This document shows, piece after piece, positions 28,611 through 38,059 of a DNA stretch of 64,000 bases; position 1 is the stretch's first letter, and every line of letters starts with the position of its first letter. A program made the position numbers and the translations under genes. The DNA lies in assembly GCA_029571985.1 (NCBI GenBank), contig JAKQVC010000132.1:124001-188000 (forward strand), given 5' to 3'. The notes beneath the pieces were generated by a model, which saw only the letters and a program-made list of their open reading frames with translations, did no database searches and had not been told where the DNA came from. Source of the DNA: Bacteroidota bacterium (GTDB lineage: Bacteria; Bacteroidota; Bacteroidia; Chitinophagales; BACL12).

Positions 28611-28745
28611 AATGTTGTATGTAAATGCAGGGGCCGGGAAGACTCGAAGACGGTAAGGGGTAATACGATTTAAATTGCATTTAACTTGACCGAAGGTCAT
28701 TTGCATTTGTCCCACTACTCACTACCCACTACTCACTACCATCCC
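28611..28745. repeat. intergenic repeat cluster before glpK
   Basis: A CCGGGAAGACTCGAAGACGG module (28634-28653; the reverse complement of the element at 6503 and 9707) is followed by an inverted GACCGAAGGTC hexamer pair and then four heptamers ACTACTC/ACTACCC at 28711-28738. The 178-base gap holds nothing else that I recognise. Confidence 0.6.
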
Positions 28746-28776
28746 TCCCGAAGCCAAACACCCAATCCCCAAATCA

Positions 28777-30228
28777 ATGCTAAATAAATTCATCTTATCA
28801 ATTGATCAAGGCACAACCAGCTCCCGAAGCATTGTGTTTGATGCGCAGTTTAATGCTGTTGCTGCGAGTCAGCGGGAGTTTGCGCAGTATTTTCCGCAGC
28901 CGGGGTGGGTGGAGCATGATGCGGAGGAGATTTGGGCGAGTCAGTGGGAGACGATTTTGAAAGTTGTTAGTGAGGTGGGTGCGGAGCAGATATCAGCCAT
29001 TGGTATTACGAATCAGCGGGAGACCGTTGTGGTGTGGGAAAAGGCAACAGGAAAACCTATTCATAATGCAATAGTGTGGCAGGATAGAAGAACGGCGGAG
29101 ATATGTGAGCAGATTAAACAACAAGGGCACGAAGCCTATATCAGAGAAAATACGGGATTGGTTATTGACGCCTACTTTTCGGGCACAAAAATTAAATGGA
29201 TTTTAGATCATGTTGCAGGTGCGCGCGAAAAAGCAGAGCGCGGCGAATTATTATGCGGCACGATAGATACCTGGTTGATATGGAAATTAACAAATGGCAA
29301 AGTGCATGCAACAGATGCTTCCAATGCATCGCGCACGATGTTATTCAATATTCAAACAGGTGCTTGGGATAAACAGTTATTAGATATACTCCATATTCCG
29401 GCATCGCTTCTGCCGGTGGTTAAAAATTCGCATGATGATTATGGTGGCGCGGTGATTAATGATATTGCAATTCCCATTCGCGGTGTTGCAGGCGATCAGC
29501 AGGCAGCTTTATTCGGTCAACAATGCGTGCAACCCGGTATGGTGAAAAATACTTATGGCACCGGATGCTTTATGCTCATGCATATTGGCGATATGCCTGT
29601 CATCAGCAAAACAGGATTATTAACAACGGTTGCCTGGCAATTAAACGGAAAATTAACGTACGCTTTAGAAGGTTCGGTATTTATTGCCGGTGCTGCCATT
29701 CAATGGTTGCGCGATAGTTTGCAAATTATTCAGGATAGTGCGGAAACTGAGGCGCTTGCCAAATCCTTGTTTTCAAATGATGGTGTATATTTTGTTCCGG
29801 CATTTACAGGATTAGGTGCGCCGCATTGGGATATGTATGCACGCGGCACAATTACAGGCTTAACACGAGGTACCGGAAAAGCACATATTGCACGTGCCGC
29901 CTTAGAAGCCATCGCCTACCAAACCCGCGATATTCTGGATGCCATGCAACGCGATACCGGCATATCCATTAAAACATTAAAAGTTGATGGTGGTGCAACA
30001 GCAAATAACTGGCTGATGCAATTTCAAAGTGATATTTTACAAACGGCAGTAATTCGTCCGGCCAACCTCGAAAGCACTGCCCTAGGCGCGGCATTATTGG
30101 CAGCCAACACCAGTAATTTTACTGCACAGGAAAGCACACAATTCCATCCACTTATTTCGTTGACGACTGCAGATGATTTGTATTTTGCATGGAATGCTGC
30201 GGTGCAGAAATGTAAGTCGATAGATTAA
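28777..30228 (+). CDS. glpK: glycerol kinase
   Basis: A 483-residue cytoplasmic FGGY-family kinase that phosphorylates glycerol to glycerol 3-phosphate. The N-terminal phosphate loop [17 protein letters not shown], the glycerol-binding [30 protein letters not shown], the catalytic-site [13 protein letters not shown] with its Asp, and [21 protein letters not shown] are all characteristic. It is slightly shorter than the E. coli enzyme (about 500 residues) because of a short C-terminus, but no motif is missing. No glycerol facilitator or glycerol-3-phosphate dehydrogenase gene lies nearby. Confidence 0.96.
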   Translation: MLNKFILSIDQGTTSSRSIVFDAQFNAVAASQREFAQYFPQPGWVEHDAEEIWASQWETILKVVSEVGAEQISAIGITNQRETVVVWEKATGKPIHNAIVWQDRRTAEICEQIKQQGHEAYIRENTGLVIDAYFSGTKIKWILDHVAGAREKAERGELLCGTIDTWLIWKLTNGKVHATDASNASRTMLFNIQTGAWDKQLLDILHIPASLLPVVKNSHDDYGGAVINDIAIPIRGVAGDQQAALFGQQCVQPGMVKNTYGTGCFMLMHIGDMPVISKTGLLTTVAWQLNGKLTYALEGSVFIAGAAIQWLRDSLQIIQDSAETEALAKSLFSNDGVYFVPAFTGLGAPHWDMYARGTITGLTRGTGKAHIARAALEAIAYQTRDILDAMQRDTGISIKTLKVDGGATANNWLMQFQSDILQTAVIRPANLESTALGAALLAANTSNFTAQESTQFHPLISLTTADDLYFAWNAAVQKCKSID

Positions 30229-30240
30229 TCTATAGAGATT

Positions 30241-31173
30241 TCATTCAATCACAATCGACTTAGTTTGAATCGACGTTTTGCCAACTTCAACACTTACCCA
30301 ATAAAGTCCGGGAGCGAACAGTTCTGTATTTATCGTAATGTGCTCTGTGCCTGAAGTCACTTGTTGTTCCAAAATAATTGCACCCAAATGATTTAGTACA
30401 CGAACTACATCAATTGTATTTACAGGAAACTGGAGGGTAACAAACGCATCAGCAGGATTTGGAAAAATATTGATGGATATGTGTTCAGTTTCTACAATTG
30501 CCGTTTCCAGAAAATCGCAATCTTCCTCAATAAACTTAACGAGCCCTAATTGATCGTCTTCATAACATTTTAAGAGTCCGGGAAAATTACCGTCAAAAGC
30601 GCCTGGGTTAAACCATTGGGTAGGATATCCTAAAAAACCGATTTCTTCAATAAACTCATTGCTGTTCCAGAAAAATGCATATTCATCAGAGCAATTATAG
30701 GTAACAGGATTCAAGAAAAAGTGCTTTAATAGCACGCCTGCTATTGTAGTATCTGAAAGACTGTCGACCACAAAATATCTATATTGATCGCAGTCCACAA
30801 AACCTGCCGCCGGATAAACCACCGATGCAATGGTATCCCCCACCGTGGCATTCTGGTCAAAATACTCGTATCCTGTGTGCGTAGTAACATCGTAAAAAGT
30901 TATCACCCCGTCTAATTCATGAAAACAGCCAATAAATTTTGTCTCGGTGTCATCCAGTGTGATATATATTTTATCACGCATCATTTTGGTATAGGTGAGT
31001 CCGTCGATGATAGTATCCTCTTCCACATAAATACGGTAGTTTGCAATTGGCGGACCATTGGCGTTGTATTCGGTAATCCAGGATTCTGCCCCGATTGGGA
31101 AGAAAGGTTCGAATTGAGCGAAAACGCCTGTTGATGATACAACGAAGCATACAATCAAAGCCGGAATTCTCAT
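30241..31173 (-). CDS. secreted protein with T9SS sorting domain
   Basis: About 310 residues starting at MRIPALIVCFVVSSTGVFAQ, a typical signal peptide; the frame is open upstream to 31212 but that part is not signal-like. The mature part has no recognised domain: it is rich in Asp, Tyr and Phe with paired cysteines (FIGCFHEL, FVDCDQYRY, TYNCSDEY, LKCYEDD, EEDCDFLE). The C-terminal 75 residues form a type A sorting domain (INIFPNPADAFVTLQF, LGAIILEQQV, LFAPGLYWVSVE). It is convergent with glpK with a 12-base gap. Function unknown. Confidence 0.8.
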   Translation of the reverse strand: MRIPALIVCFVVSSTGVFAQFEPFFPIGAESWITEYNANGPPIANYRIYVEEDTIIDGLTYTKMMRDKIYITLDDTETKFIGCFHELDGVITFYDVTTHTGYEYFDQNATVGDTIASVVYPAAGFVDCDQYRYFVVDSLSDTTIAGVLLKHFFLNPVTYNCSDEYAFFWNSNEFIEEIGFLGYPTQWFNPGAFDGNFPGLLKCYEDDQLGLVKFIEEDCDFLETAIVETEHISINIFPNPADAFVTLQFPVNTIDVVRVLNHLGAIILEQQVTSGTEHITINTELFAPGLYWVSVEVGKTSIQTKSIVIE

Positions 31174-31237
31174 GGTTAAATTTAGCATATTTTGACTTGA
31201 TCTGCAAGGCAATGCACATATTCAAAGCGCCTGAATG

Positions 31238-32713
31238 CTAATTCAACTCTTTTTCCAGCCATTCGATATAGTTAAAATACATGTGCAGAACCCTCCCCTC
31301 ACCTGTCTGCATAGCAATACCTTTTAATTCCGCATGTAAATCAAGAAAGCGCCTTTCAATTGTTTGTTTATCCACTTGCAACAGCAATTGTTTGAAGAAG
31401 TGCAGGATGCTCACTTCGACTTTATATTTCAAATTCTGCTTGCGCATATACCTATAGGTCTGACGCACTAATGATGGCAGCAGGACAGCATGTTGCAGCT
31501 TATAATGAATAAGTATATGCAACAGTCTGACATGCACCTGCATGGAAACCTGACTATGTAAATAAGGTGCATTCAGCAAATCGAAAGCCATATCCTGTGC
31601 TTTTTCATATTCGGCATGTTGCAGGGCATACACTAACAAGGCAAAATTCGTATCAAAGTATAATGAAGGTATTACCATTTCGACTCCTAACTCATCCTTA
31701 ATTTTTGAAAACGCCTGATGGTTAAACACAGTAGGTGACTCAAAACGCAAAAGCACTGCCTTAATAAAGCATATTACCGCATGCATGAATTTTTTCTCGT
31801 ATTCAGATTTTGGTGCCAACGTGGCGATGATATCCAGGATATTTCTAACGTTTTCCGGCTTACCGGCCTGAATCATTAAAGATGCCAGATTATACAATGC
31901 AGCAACATAACTCAGCAATTTGTTCATAGCCCGCAGGTCCAGGCTTTCCATTAATTTAATCGTAGATTCCTGATACACGATGGCATTTTCAATCTCATCA
32001 TGCATGAGATAAATATTCGAAATGGCCGCGTATAATAAATTCCTCTCCGCAAAATCTGTAATGGCTTCCTCACCGACTGTAAGTAATTCATTCAAAAGCA
32101 GTCTGCTTTCTGCAGCAATAAATGCATCCCGCAGTGGCATAAAAACATTCGACCAATAAATTGATTTTACATGCGCTTTTCTGATTTTTTCTTTTCGTTG
32201 CATATTATGCAATACGGTCAACACTTTATCCGAGACCGCAGTGGTTTCGAAAAATCTTTTCTCCTCCGGTAGTCCTTTGTTAAGCTGATCCCATTTATGC
32301 AATAAAAGAATTTGGTAGGGATGCATTTGATGTTGTTCAGCCTTTAACAATGACTTTTGCAAGAGTGCAAGACTTTGATTCCGCAATCCTTTTTCATGTA
32401 ACAATTCAATAGTATCTAGGGCAGATCTCAACTGTTTACCAATATTGTTATCGCCCCGAAAAGCATGCAAACTATTCATCAGCTGCCTGCTTAAATGCGT
32501 CCTCACGCTTTTTAATTGATTCGGTTGTTGATTAAATTTCTGATAAATCAGTTCTTCGTTTAATACCGGCATTTTAACCAATGTATCAAACAGGGCTATC
32601 ATACCGGATTGTTCTTTGTCGCGAAAGCCCGCCACATATTTTTTGAAGTAGCCCCTTTCAGCCGGGTCCATTGCCTGAACCAGTTCATGGATATTTCGCC
32701 AACCTTTTCCCAT
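31238..32713 (-). CDS. helical-repeat protein of unknown function
   Basis: A 491-residue protein with no signal peptide. It is almost entirely alpha-helical by composition: the N-terminal WRNIHELVQAMDPAERGYFKKYVAGF is followed by TPR-like helix pairs (for example ALYNLASLMIQAGKPENVRNILDI and LLALVYALQHAEYEKAQDMAFDLL-like segments). It resembles a group of Bacteroidota-specific cytoplasmic TPR-like proteins with no assigned role. It lies upstream of, and on the same strand as, the T9SS gene at 30241, 64 bases apart; the functional link is unknown. Confidence 0.75.
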   Translation of the reverse strand: MGKGWRNIHELVQAMDPAERGYFKKYVAGFRDKEQSGMIALFDTLVKMPVLNEELIYQKFNQQPNQLKSVRTHLSRQLMNSLHAFRGDNNIGKQLRSALDTIELLHEKGLRNQSLALLQKSLLKAEQHQMHPYQILLLHKWDQLNKGLPEEKRFFETTAVSDKVLTVLHNMQRKEKIRKAHVKSIYWSNVFMPLRDAFIAAESRLLLNELLTVGEEAITDFAERNLLYAAISNIYLMHDEIENAIVYQESTIKLMESLDLRAMNKLLSYVAALYNLASLMIQAGKPENVRNILDIIATLAPKSEYEKKFMHAVICFIKAVLLRFESPTVFNHQAFSKIKDELGVEMVIPSLYFDTNFALLVYALQHAEYEKAQDMAFDLLNAPYLHSQVSMQVHVRLLHILIHYKLQHAVLLPSLVRQTYRYMRKQNLKYKVEVSILHFFKQLLLQVDKQTIERRFLDLHAELKGIAMQTGEGRVLHMYFNYIEWLEKELN

Positions 32714-32864
32714 TCCGAAATATACGTTTTTTATACTATAAATGCATATTTATAAGCTATTTATTTGGTTTTAGGCAATTCCGTAATATACTTTCTAAGG
32801 TTAATTAGGATTGCTACAGCCACCTCTAAACCTGATTTTTGGCCTTCAACTAAAAGCAAAACCA

Positions 32865-34463
32865 ATGAAAAACTTCATGTATTTAACCGGGCTGTTTTTG
32901 CTGATTACCGTACAAACGGCCACCGCACAAGGCATTGCTCCTGAAATCGACTGGGAAGCGCATTATGACGTTCCTACAGGAGGAGTTGGATTTATGGACT
33001 ATACCGACGATTTTATTGTCGGACTTTCTTCCGTTCCAGGGGGAAGTGCCGCCAATTTTTTTGATGATGCAGGAGTTGAAATAATAATGCCTGAATTATA
33101 TGGTGTTGAATGGGTTGAACCTGTTTCAGTTAATACACAATCTTTATCACACACCTATTTTGTTAGCCTACAGGCTACTTCAAATTTGCTTACATATACT
33201 GCTTTAGAAAACGCAACACATTTGTTTGACGGGGACAGTCTTTGGTTGCCCGCAACCAATTCGTGGATACAAACTATAGAATTTGCAGTAATCCCCGGAG
33301 AAACTGTTGATCAATTATATATCACAGGCATGGCATTTAATCATGTGCTGAATAAAAATGTTTGTGTAGTTAAACGCCTGGATTATGACAAGTCAATCCA
33401 GTCATTTGCAGAATATGAAGAAATTGCATTTATTTTTTCATCTAAAAACACCTATCCCACCGACATGCTCATATCACCTTCCGGGCATATATTTATATGG
33501 GGATATTATGATAAAAATCCGGCAGGAACAACTCACGATTTATTCCTAACCAAAATGAGCACAGGTGGCGATATCATTTTCTCCAAAACATTCGCCAGTT
33601 ATAGCGGACAGGATGATATAGCGTCACATCTTGTAATCGACAATAGCGGTTATGTGTATGGTCTTTCACAATCAACAGACAATGTTGCACCATTTTCTCA
33701 GCACATTGCCGCATTCCGAATAAATCCGAATAACGGAAAATCAGTTTGGGTAAAACGCTTTGGCGTTGGATCGGAGGGATCTGAAGTTGCCTACTGTGCG
33801 GATGGAAACAATGCCGGTACCGGGCTGGCATTCGGTGGTAATGTTTCTGATGGCGCAGGTGGCAGAAATGCAAAGGTTTGGCGATTGGATCAGAATGGTA
33901 ACACCATCTGGAATAAAACAATCAGTTTTGGTCCAACCGGAACTACCGAAGCATGCAGAGGTGTCGCTTTCAGTCCATATTCGGGTGATGTATATATCAC
34001 TGGTATTAGCGGCCCGCATTATTTCATCGCCTGTATGGCCTCAACCGTAAATACGTATATATGGGCTCCAGAAACAAGAAACATAACCGGCGATGCAATT
34101 GACGCACCCATGCAAATCGGGTTTAACGACAGCGCAGTATTTACTATTGGTGGAAATTGCGATAATGGCGGATCAACCGAGGGCGCTATCTTATATTACA
34201 ATGAGGTTCCGGAAAAAATCGGAGCGACTGAACCAGGTGCTATTAAGCTTTTCCCAAATCCAACCTCCGATATCGTACACATTCAAACAAATGAAAAAGT
34301 TGGAACTGTATTCGTTTTCGATGTTTATGGAAACTGTGTGCAAACCGTGCAAATTAATGCAGAGGTAACACAAATTAATCTGCACGATGTTCCTTCCGGC
34401 ACCTATTATTTTAAAATAGAAACGAATGGCACACTTCAACAATTAAAGTGCGTCAAATTGTAA
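32865..34463 (+). CDS. secreted beta-repeat protein with T9SS sorting domain
   Basis: About 532 residues, starting at MKNFMYLTGLFLLITVQTATA, a signal peptide; the frame is open upstream from a TTG at 32811 but this lies before the signal. The mature part contains degenerate beta-propeller-like repeats (GHIFIWGYYDKNPAGTTHDLFLTKM, GYVYGLSQSTDNVAPFSQHIAAFRI, GLAFGGNVSDGAGGRNAKVWRL, GDVYITGISGPHYFIACM). These recall the repeats of the protein encoded at 19818. The C-terminus is a type A sorting domain (IKLFPNPTSDIVHIQTN to the end). Probably a cell-surface or released protein; function unknown. Confidence 0.82.
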   Translation: MKNFMYLTGLFLLITVQTATAQGIAPEIDWEAHYDVPTGGVGFMDYTDDFIVGLSSVPGGSAANFFDDAGVEIIMPELYGVEWVEPVSVNTQSLSHTYFVSLQATSNLLTYTALENATHLFDGDSLWLPATNSWIQTIEFAVIPGETVDQLYITGMAFNHVLNKNVCVVKRLDYDKSIQSFAEYEEIAFIFSSKNTYPTDMLISPSGHIFIWGYYDKNPAGTTHDLFLTKMSTGGDIIFSKTFASYSGQDDIASHLVIDNSGYVYGLSQSTDNVAPFSQHIAAFRINPNNGKSVWVKRFGVGSEGSEVAYCADGNNAGTGLAFGGNVSDGAGGRNAKVWRLDQNGNTIWNKTISFGPTGTTEACRGVAFSPYSGDVYITGISGPHYFIACMASTVNTYIWAPETRNITGDAIDAPMQIGFNDSAVFTIGGNCDNGGSTEGAILYYNEVPEKIGATEPGAIKLFPNPTSDIVHIQTNEKVGTVFVFDVYGNCVQTVQINAEVTQINLHDVPSGTYYFKIETNGTLQQLKCVKL

Positions 34464-34491
34464 ACTATACCCATGTAAGTATACATGAAGT

Positions 34492-34523
34492 ACCGGTGAG
34501 ACCCTTGTCCACCGGTTTTTTTA
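34492..34523 (+). terminator. terminator of the T9SS gene at 32865
   Basis: A 7-bp stem ACCGGTG/CACCGGT with an 11-base loop, followed by seven Ts. Confidence 0.7.
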
Positions 34524-34571
34524 TGCTGAAAAGGAGGGAAACTGTCTCTACCGGTTGAAACAGATTGAATA

Positions 34572-34602
34572 TTGCCCTTTCCCACCCTGTACCGTATCTT
34601 TG
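34572..34602 (+). promoter_or_regulatory. lpdA promoter
   Basis: TTG at 34572-34574, a 20-base spacer, and TATCTTTG at 34595-34602: a full match to the Bacteroidota sigma-ABfr-type consensus (TTG-N19-21-TAnnTTTG). The leader to the ATG at 34622 would be about 15 bases. Confidence 0.75.
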
Positions 34603-34621
34603 CACCCGCAAATTGACAATT

Positions 34622-36010
34622 ATGAACTACGATGTAATAGTATTGGGCAGTGGCCCGGGAGGATATGTAACTGCTATCAGGGCTTCACAACTGGGTTTGA
34701 AAACAGCTATCGTGGAGCGCGCTGAGCTGGGCGGCATCTGTCTGAACTGGGGTTGTATCCCTACCAAAGCGCTTTTGAAAAGTGCCCAGGTATTCGAATA
34801 CATGAAACACGCTGCTGATTACGGTATCACCGTTTCTGATGCAAAAGCAGATTTCGGGGCGATGGTAAAACGGAGTCGCGACGTAGCAGGCGGCATGAGC
34901 AAAGGCGTACAGTTTCTGATGAAGAAGAATAAAATTGAGGTGATTGAAGGAAACGGCGTAGTGAAAGCAGGCAAATCTGTTGAAGTAACAAAAGCAGATG
35001 GCACAAAACAAACCATCTCTGCAAAACATATCATTATTGCTACCGGTGCACGTAGTAAAGATTTACCAACCATGAAACAGGATGGTAAAAAAATTATTGG
35101 ATACCGCGAAGCCATGACATTACCTATGCAGCCAAAGAAAATGGTTATTGTAGGTGCAGGTGCTATCGGTGTTGAATTTGCCTATTTCTATCATTCTATC
35201 GGAACAGAAGTGACCATCGTAGAATTTATGGATCGTTTGGTTCCTGTTGAAGATGAAGAAGTATCAAAAGAATTAGCACGTCAGTTCAAAAAGAACGGCA
35301 TCAATATTATGACCAGCTCAGCAGTTGAATCAGTAGATACTTCAGGCGCAGGTTGTAAAGTGCAGGTGAAAACAGCAAAAGGTGTTGAAATATTGGAATG
35401 CGATATCGTGTTGAGTGCAGCAGGTGTAGTTGCCAATATCGAAAACATCGGCCTTGAGCAGGTAGGTATTAAAACAGATAAAGGTAAAATCGTTGTAGAT
35501 AAATATTATCGCACGAATATTGATGGCTATTACGCCATTGGTGATGTTACCCCTGGACCAGCATTAGCGCACGTTGCGAGTGCAGAAGGTATTACTTGTG
35601 TTGAAGCAATTGCGGGACATCATCCTGAAGCCATCGACTACGGTAATATTCCGGGATGCACCTATTGCTTCCCTGAGATTGCGAGCGTGGGTATGACAGA
35701 AGCGGCAGCCAAAGCAGCAGGTCACGAAATAAAAGTTGGCAAATTTCCATTTACCGCATCCGGAAAAGCAAAAGCCGGTGGTACACCTGAAGGTTTTGTG
35801 AAAGTAATTTTCGATGCCAAATACGGTGAATTCCTCGGCGCACATTTAATCGGTGCAAACGTAACGGAAATGATTGCTGAAGTAGTTGCAGCACGCAAAC
35901 TCGAAACAACAGGTCACGAAATCATCAAAACCATCCACCCACATCCAACCATGTCAGAAGCCATCATGGAAGCTGCAGCAGCGGCGTACGGCGAAGTGAT
36001 TCATTTGTGA
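34622..36010 (+). CDS. lpdA: dihydrolipoyl dehydrogenase
   Basis: A 462-residue flavoenzyme, the E3 component of pyruvate and 2-oxoglutarate dehydrogenase complexes, re-oxidising dihydrolipoamide with NAD. The FAD motif VIVLGSGPGGYVTAIRASQLG is at the N-terminus, the redox disulfide is in GGICLNWGCIPTKALL, the NAD motif VIVGAGAIGVEFAYFYHSIGTEVT follows, and the active-site His-Glu pair is in IHPHPTMSEAIMEA. The frame is open 19 codons upstream, but that stretch contains the promoter at 34572-34602, so MNYDVIVLGSG is the correct start. No E1 or E2 gene lies next to it. Confidence 0.96.
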   Translation: MNYDVIVLGSGPGGYVTAIRASQLGLKTAIVERAELGGICLNWGCIPTKALLKSAQVFEYMKHAADYGITVSDAKADFGAMVKRSRDVAGGMSKGVQFLMKKNKIEVIEGNGVVKAGKSVEVTKADGTKQTISAKHIIIATGARSKDLPTMKQDGKKIIGYREAMTLPMQPKKMVIVGAGAIGVEFAYFYHSIGTEVTIVEFMDRLVPVEDEEVSKELARQFKKNGINIMTSSAVESVDTSGAGCKVQVKTAKGVEILECDIVLSAAGVVANIENIGLEQVGIKTDKGKIVVDKYYRTNIDGYYAIGDVTPGPALAHVASAEGITCVEAIAGHHPEAIDYGNIPGCTYCFPEIASVGMTEAAAKAAGHEIKVGKFPFTASGKAKAGGTPEGFVKVIFDAKYGEFLGAHLIGANVTEMIAEVVAARKLETTGHEIIKTIHPHPTMSEAIMEAAAAAYGEVIHL

Positions 36011-36446
36011 TGGTATCGTAAAGCAAGTATCGAGACCTGGATTTCGCTCCGGAGGGTAATTTTCGAATTGGTAGTGAGTAGTGGGTAGTGAGTAGTGAGT
36101 AGTGAGACAATGCAAATCGACTTCGTCGAGGGGGTATGCTGTTAAATTATTAATCGTTTTCCAGGATGCTCATATAATTGTTGGATGCTGTTTAATTTGA
36201 TGAATCCATTTTCTGGCAACTCAGAATACTTATCTCTTACCTAAATATATTGCCTCAAAAAAACTAATTCTCCCCCAAAAAGGCCAAAGGCCAGCCCTGC
36301 ATTAGTCCCACTACTCACTACCCACTACCCACTACCTTTTGATAGAGGAGTGAGGTATGATGCATTTAATCCATATCACAGAGGACAAAATCGCTCACTT
36401 GCATTCGCACATGAACACCTGAACACATGAGCACCCGAACACTTTG
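36011..36446. repeat. repeat-rich intergenic region with inverted heptamer tracts
   Basis: A tract of five or six AGTGAGT/AGTGGGT heptamers at 36069-36103 faces an inverted tract ACTACTC/ACTACCC at 36307-36334, about 200 bases away. The sequences just outside the inner edges also match as inverted copies (GAC-ATGCA type). AACACCTG/AACACATG octamers lie at 36402-36438. No gene or RNA signal recognised. Confidence 0.6.
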
Positions 36447-37487
36447 TTATTTGTTGGAAGCTTTTACTCCTTTCACAAAATCAGTAATCAGGTAAGCGAC
36501 TAATTTTCCGGTTTTATTATCTACTTGTTTGTGTGCCAGAACCGGGGCGCCTTCTGCTATGTGGAGGTAGGCGGCATCGAGATTTTCGGCACAATGCCAA
36601 ACAAATTTGCGCACATCTACGGGTAACATACCACTAGGTGTACGTGCGCTTACGGGGACGTTTTGGATACTATCTAAATCTACTTCAATACCACATGGTG
36701 CCTGTGCAACGAAATCGATGCATCGTTTCAGCGCATCAAAATAATTTACAGATTCACGTACAAAAATATCATCATAGGTTTCAAATAGCAGCGCTTCCGG
36801 AAACCGATTAAATAATTCGAGCGCAGAATAAATATTATACGCCTCATGCATGCCAAAAACCGCATACTTTTTTAATGCACCCTCTTGCCAGGCATAGTGA
36901 AATCCGTTGCCACTATGTCGCCCCTGCAGCGGGCGCATATCGCTGTGCGGATCACAATTAATGACATGCACAGGTTGTTGTTTTGCTTGTGCTGTGGCTT
37001 TAATTAATGGGTAAGCATTATTATGTCCACCCCCAACCACAATAGGAATTTTCCCGGCAGCCACAATCACTTCAATAACAGCTTGCACCCGGATATCCAC
37101 TTCCGAAACCAATGCTCTTGCCTGATGTACATCCGCCTCTGATTTAAAATCCAATACTGCCGCACGTTCCATCAGGTCAGTCATTTGGATATGCCCCAAT
37201 ACCAATAATTCATGACCATCGAGGAAGGTATTACTTTGCATATTCACCAGAAAGTCGAGACTCGGCTTCCAGGCTGCATAAGCACCACCTCTACCGAAAT
37301 TGGCACGTACACCGATATCTTCCGGAATTCCTAATACCACAAATTTTGCTGTTGCATCAGCGAGTCCGCTCGGCCACGATGCCGCATCGGCAAGGGTTTG
37401 CACGCGTTCACCGATTTTTGTTTCACCATGACGGCGCTTGGTGCGCGATAGGATTTCCTGTGCGGAGTATACCTGAACGTAAGACAT
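36447..37487 (-). CDS. formimidoylglutamase-like ureohydrolase
   Basis: A 346-residue member of the arginase/agmatinase superfamily. The metal-binding signatures are modified in the manner of the Bacteroidota formimidoylglutamase group: VVGGGHNNAYPLI (His ligand), VINCDPHSDMRPL (Asp, His and Asp ligands) and IEVDLDSIQNVP (Asp-x-Asp). The N-terminal GIPEDIGVRANFGRGGA also fits. Formimidoylglutamase releases formamide from formiminoglutamate in histidine breakdown; arginase-like activity cannot be excluded from motifs alone. The frame has an earlier ATG at 37502, but a perfect -7 box (TACCTTTG) lies between it and MSYVQVY, so 37487 is preferred. No hut genes nearby. Confidence 0.85.
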   Translation of the reverse strand: MSYVQVYSAQEILSRTKRRHGETKIGERVQTLADAASWPSGLADATAKFVVLGIPEDIGVRANFGRGGAYAAWKPSLDFLVNMQSNTFLDGHELLVLGHIQMTDLMERAAVLDFKSEADVHQARALVSEVDIRVQAVIEVIVAAGKIPIVVGGGHNNAYPLIKATAQAKQQPVHVINCDPHSDMRPLQGRHSGNGFHYAWQEGALKKYAVFGMHEAYNIYSALELFNRFPEALLFETYDDIFVRESVNYFDALKRCIDFVAQAPCGIEVDLDSIQNVPVSARTPSGMLPVDVRKFVWHCAENLDAAYLHIAEGAPVLAHKQVDNKTGKLVAYLITDFVKGVKASNK

Positions 37488-37491
37488 GTAA

Positions 37492-37499
37492 CAAAGGTA
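37492..37499 (-). promoter_or_regulatory. -7 box four bases before the formimidoylglutamase start
   Basis: TACCTTTG on the minus strand, a perfect TAnnTTTG match, separated by only four bases from the ATG at 37487; the transcript would be nearly leaderless. Confidence 0.5.
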
Positions 37500-37512
37500 C
37501 ATTATTCATTTT

Positions 37513-37975
37513 TTGCCGGGAAGACTGTAAGACGGGAAGAAATTCAAAGTGTCGATGTGTCGACGTGTCGACGTGTCGACGTGCCGACGTGTCAATGTGT
37601 AAAATAAATAAGCCCCATCGGGGCGACACACCCACTAACAAACACGCAGCATAAAAAAACAGCCCCAGGGGGGGCGACATGCCCACTAACAAACACGGAG
37701 CACAAAAAACAGCCTCATCGTGGCGACACATCCATTAACAATCACACAGCAATAATAAAAAACAGCCCCATCGGGGCGACACATCCATTAACAAGAACAC
37801 AGCAATGATAAAAAATAGCCCCAGGGGGGCGACACACCCACTAACAAGCACAAAGCAATAGAAAAACAGCCCCATCGGGGCGACACAACGGCCGATACAG
37901 AAACTCCACTTCCTATTCCTTGTAAAATGCAGGAACAGGTAAGTCGGTAAGCCGGGAAGTTGCGGTAAGAAATTC
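37513..37975. repeat. left composite repeat array flanking tetR-hydrolase
   Basis: In order: a GCCGGGAAGACTGTAAGACG module (37515-37534), about six 8-bp units of the GTCGACGT type (37551-37600), then six 50-53 bp units starting at 37611, 37661, 37711, 37764, 37817 and 37868. Each unit centres on a palindromic CCCCATCGGGG or variant followed by CGACACA. The array ends with a ~80-base tail (GGCCGATACAGAAACTCC onwards, to a GTAAG/GGAAG-rich stretch). The same modules in the same order and orientation occur at 39512-39760. Frames crossing this array are repeat translations, not genes. Confidence 0.8.
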
Positions 37976-38007
37976 AAACGCGCATTCCGGCTTCTCGTAA
38001 ACAGGAA

Positions 38008-38040
38008 TTTGGAAATATGGGACAAGTGGCATTACCTTTG
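38008..38040 (+). promoter_or_regulatory. tetR-hydrolase promoter
   Basis: TTTG at 38008-38011, a 21-base spacer and TACCTTTG at 38033-38040: a complete Bacteroidota promoter. The operator palindrome begins at the very next base. Confidence 0.75.
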
Positions 38041-38058
38041 TGAATGAACGTTCATTCA
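38041..38058. promoter_or_regulatory. TetR operator, perfect 18-bp palindrome
   Basis: TGAATGAACGTTCATTCA is its own reverse complement, lies immediately after the -7 box and ends one base before the tetR ATG. Position and symmetry are what an autoregulating TetR repressor would need; binding by this TetR is inferred. The TGAATGAnnnTCATTCA pattern is common for TetR-family sites. Confidence 0.75.
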
Positions 38059-38059
38059 T

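Noticed and set aside
34565-34621. N-terminal extension of LpdA
   Set aside because: It contains the complete promoter (34572-34602); homology begins at MNYDVIVLGSG.
37611-37890. CRISPR array
   Set aside because: Units repeat at about 50-53 bp, but both the core and the intervening sequence are similar between units, so there are no unique spacers; no cas genes are near.
37423-38025. Minus-strand frames across the left repeat array (repeated GLFF/VSPRWG peptides)
   Set aside because: They are translations of the palindromic repeats; the peptide repeats follow the DNA period and no start signal or family match is seen.
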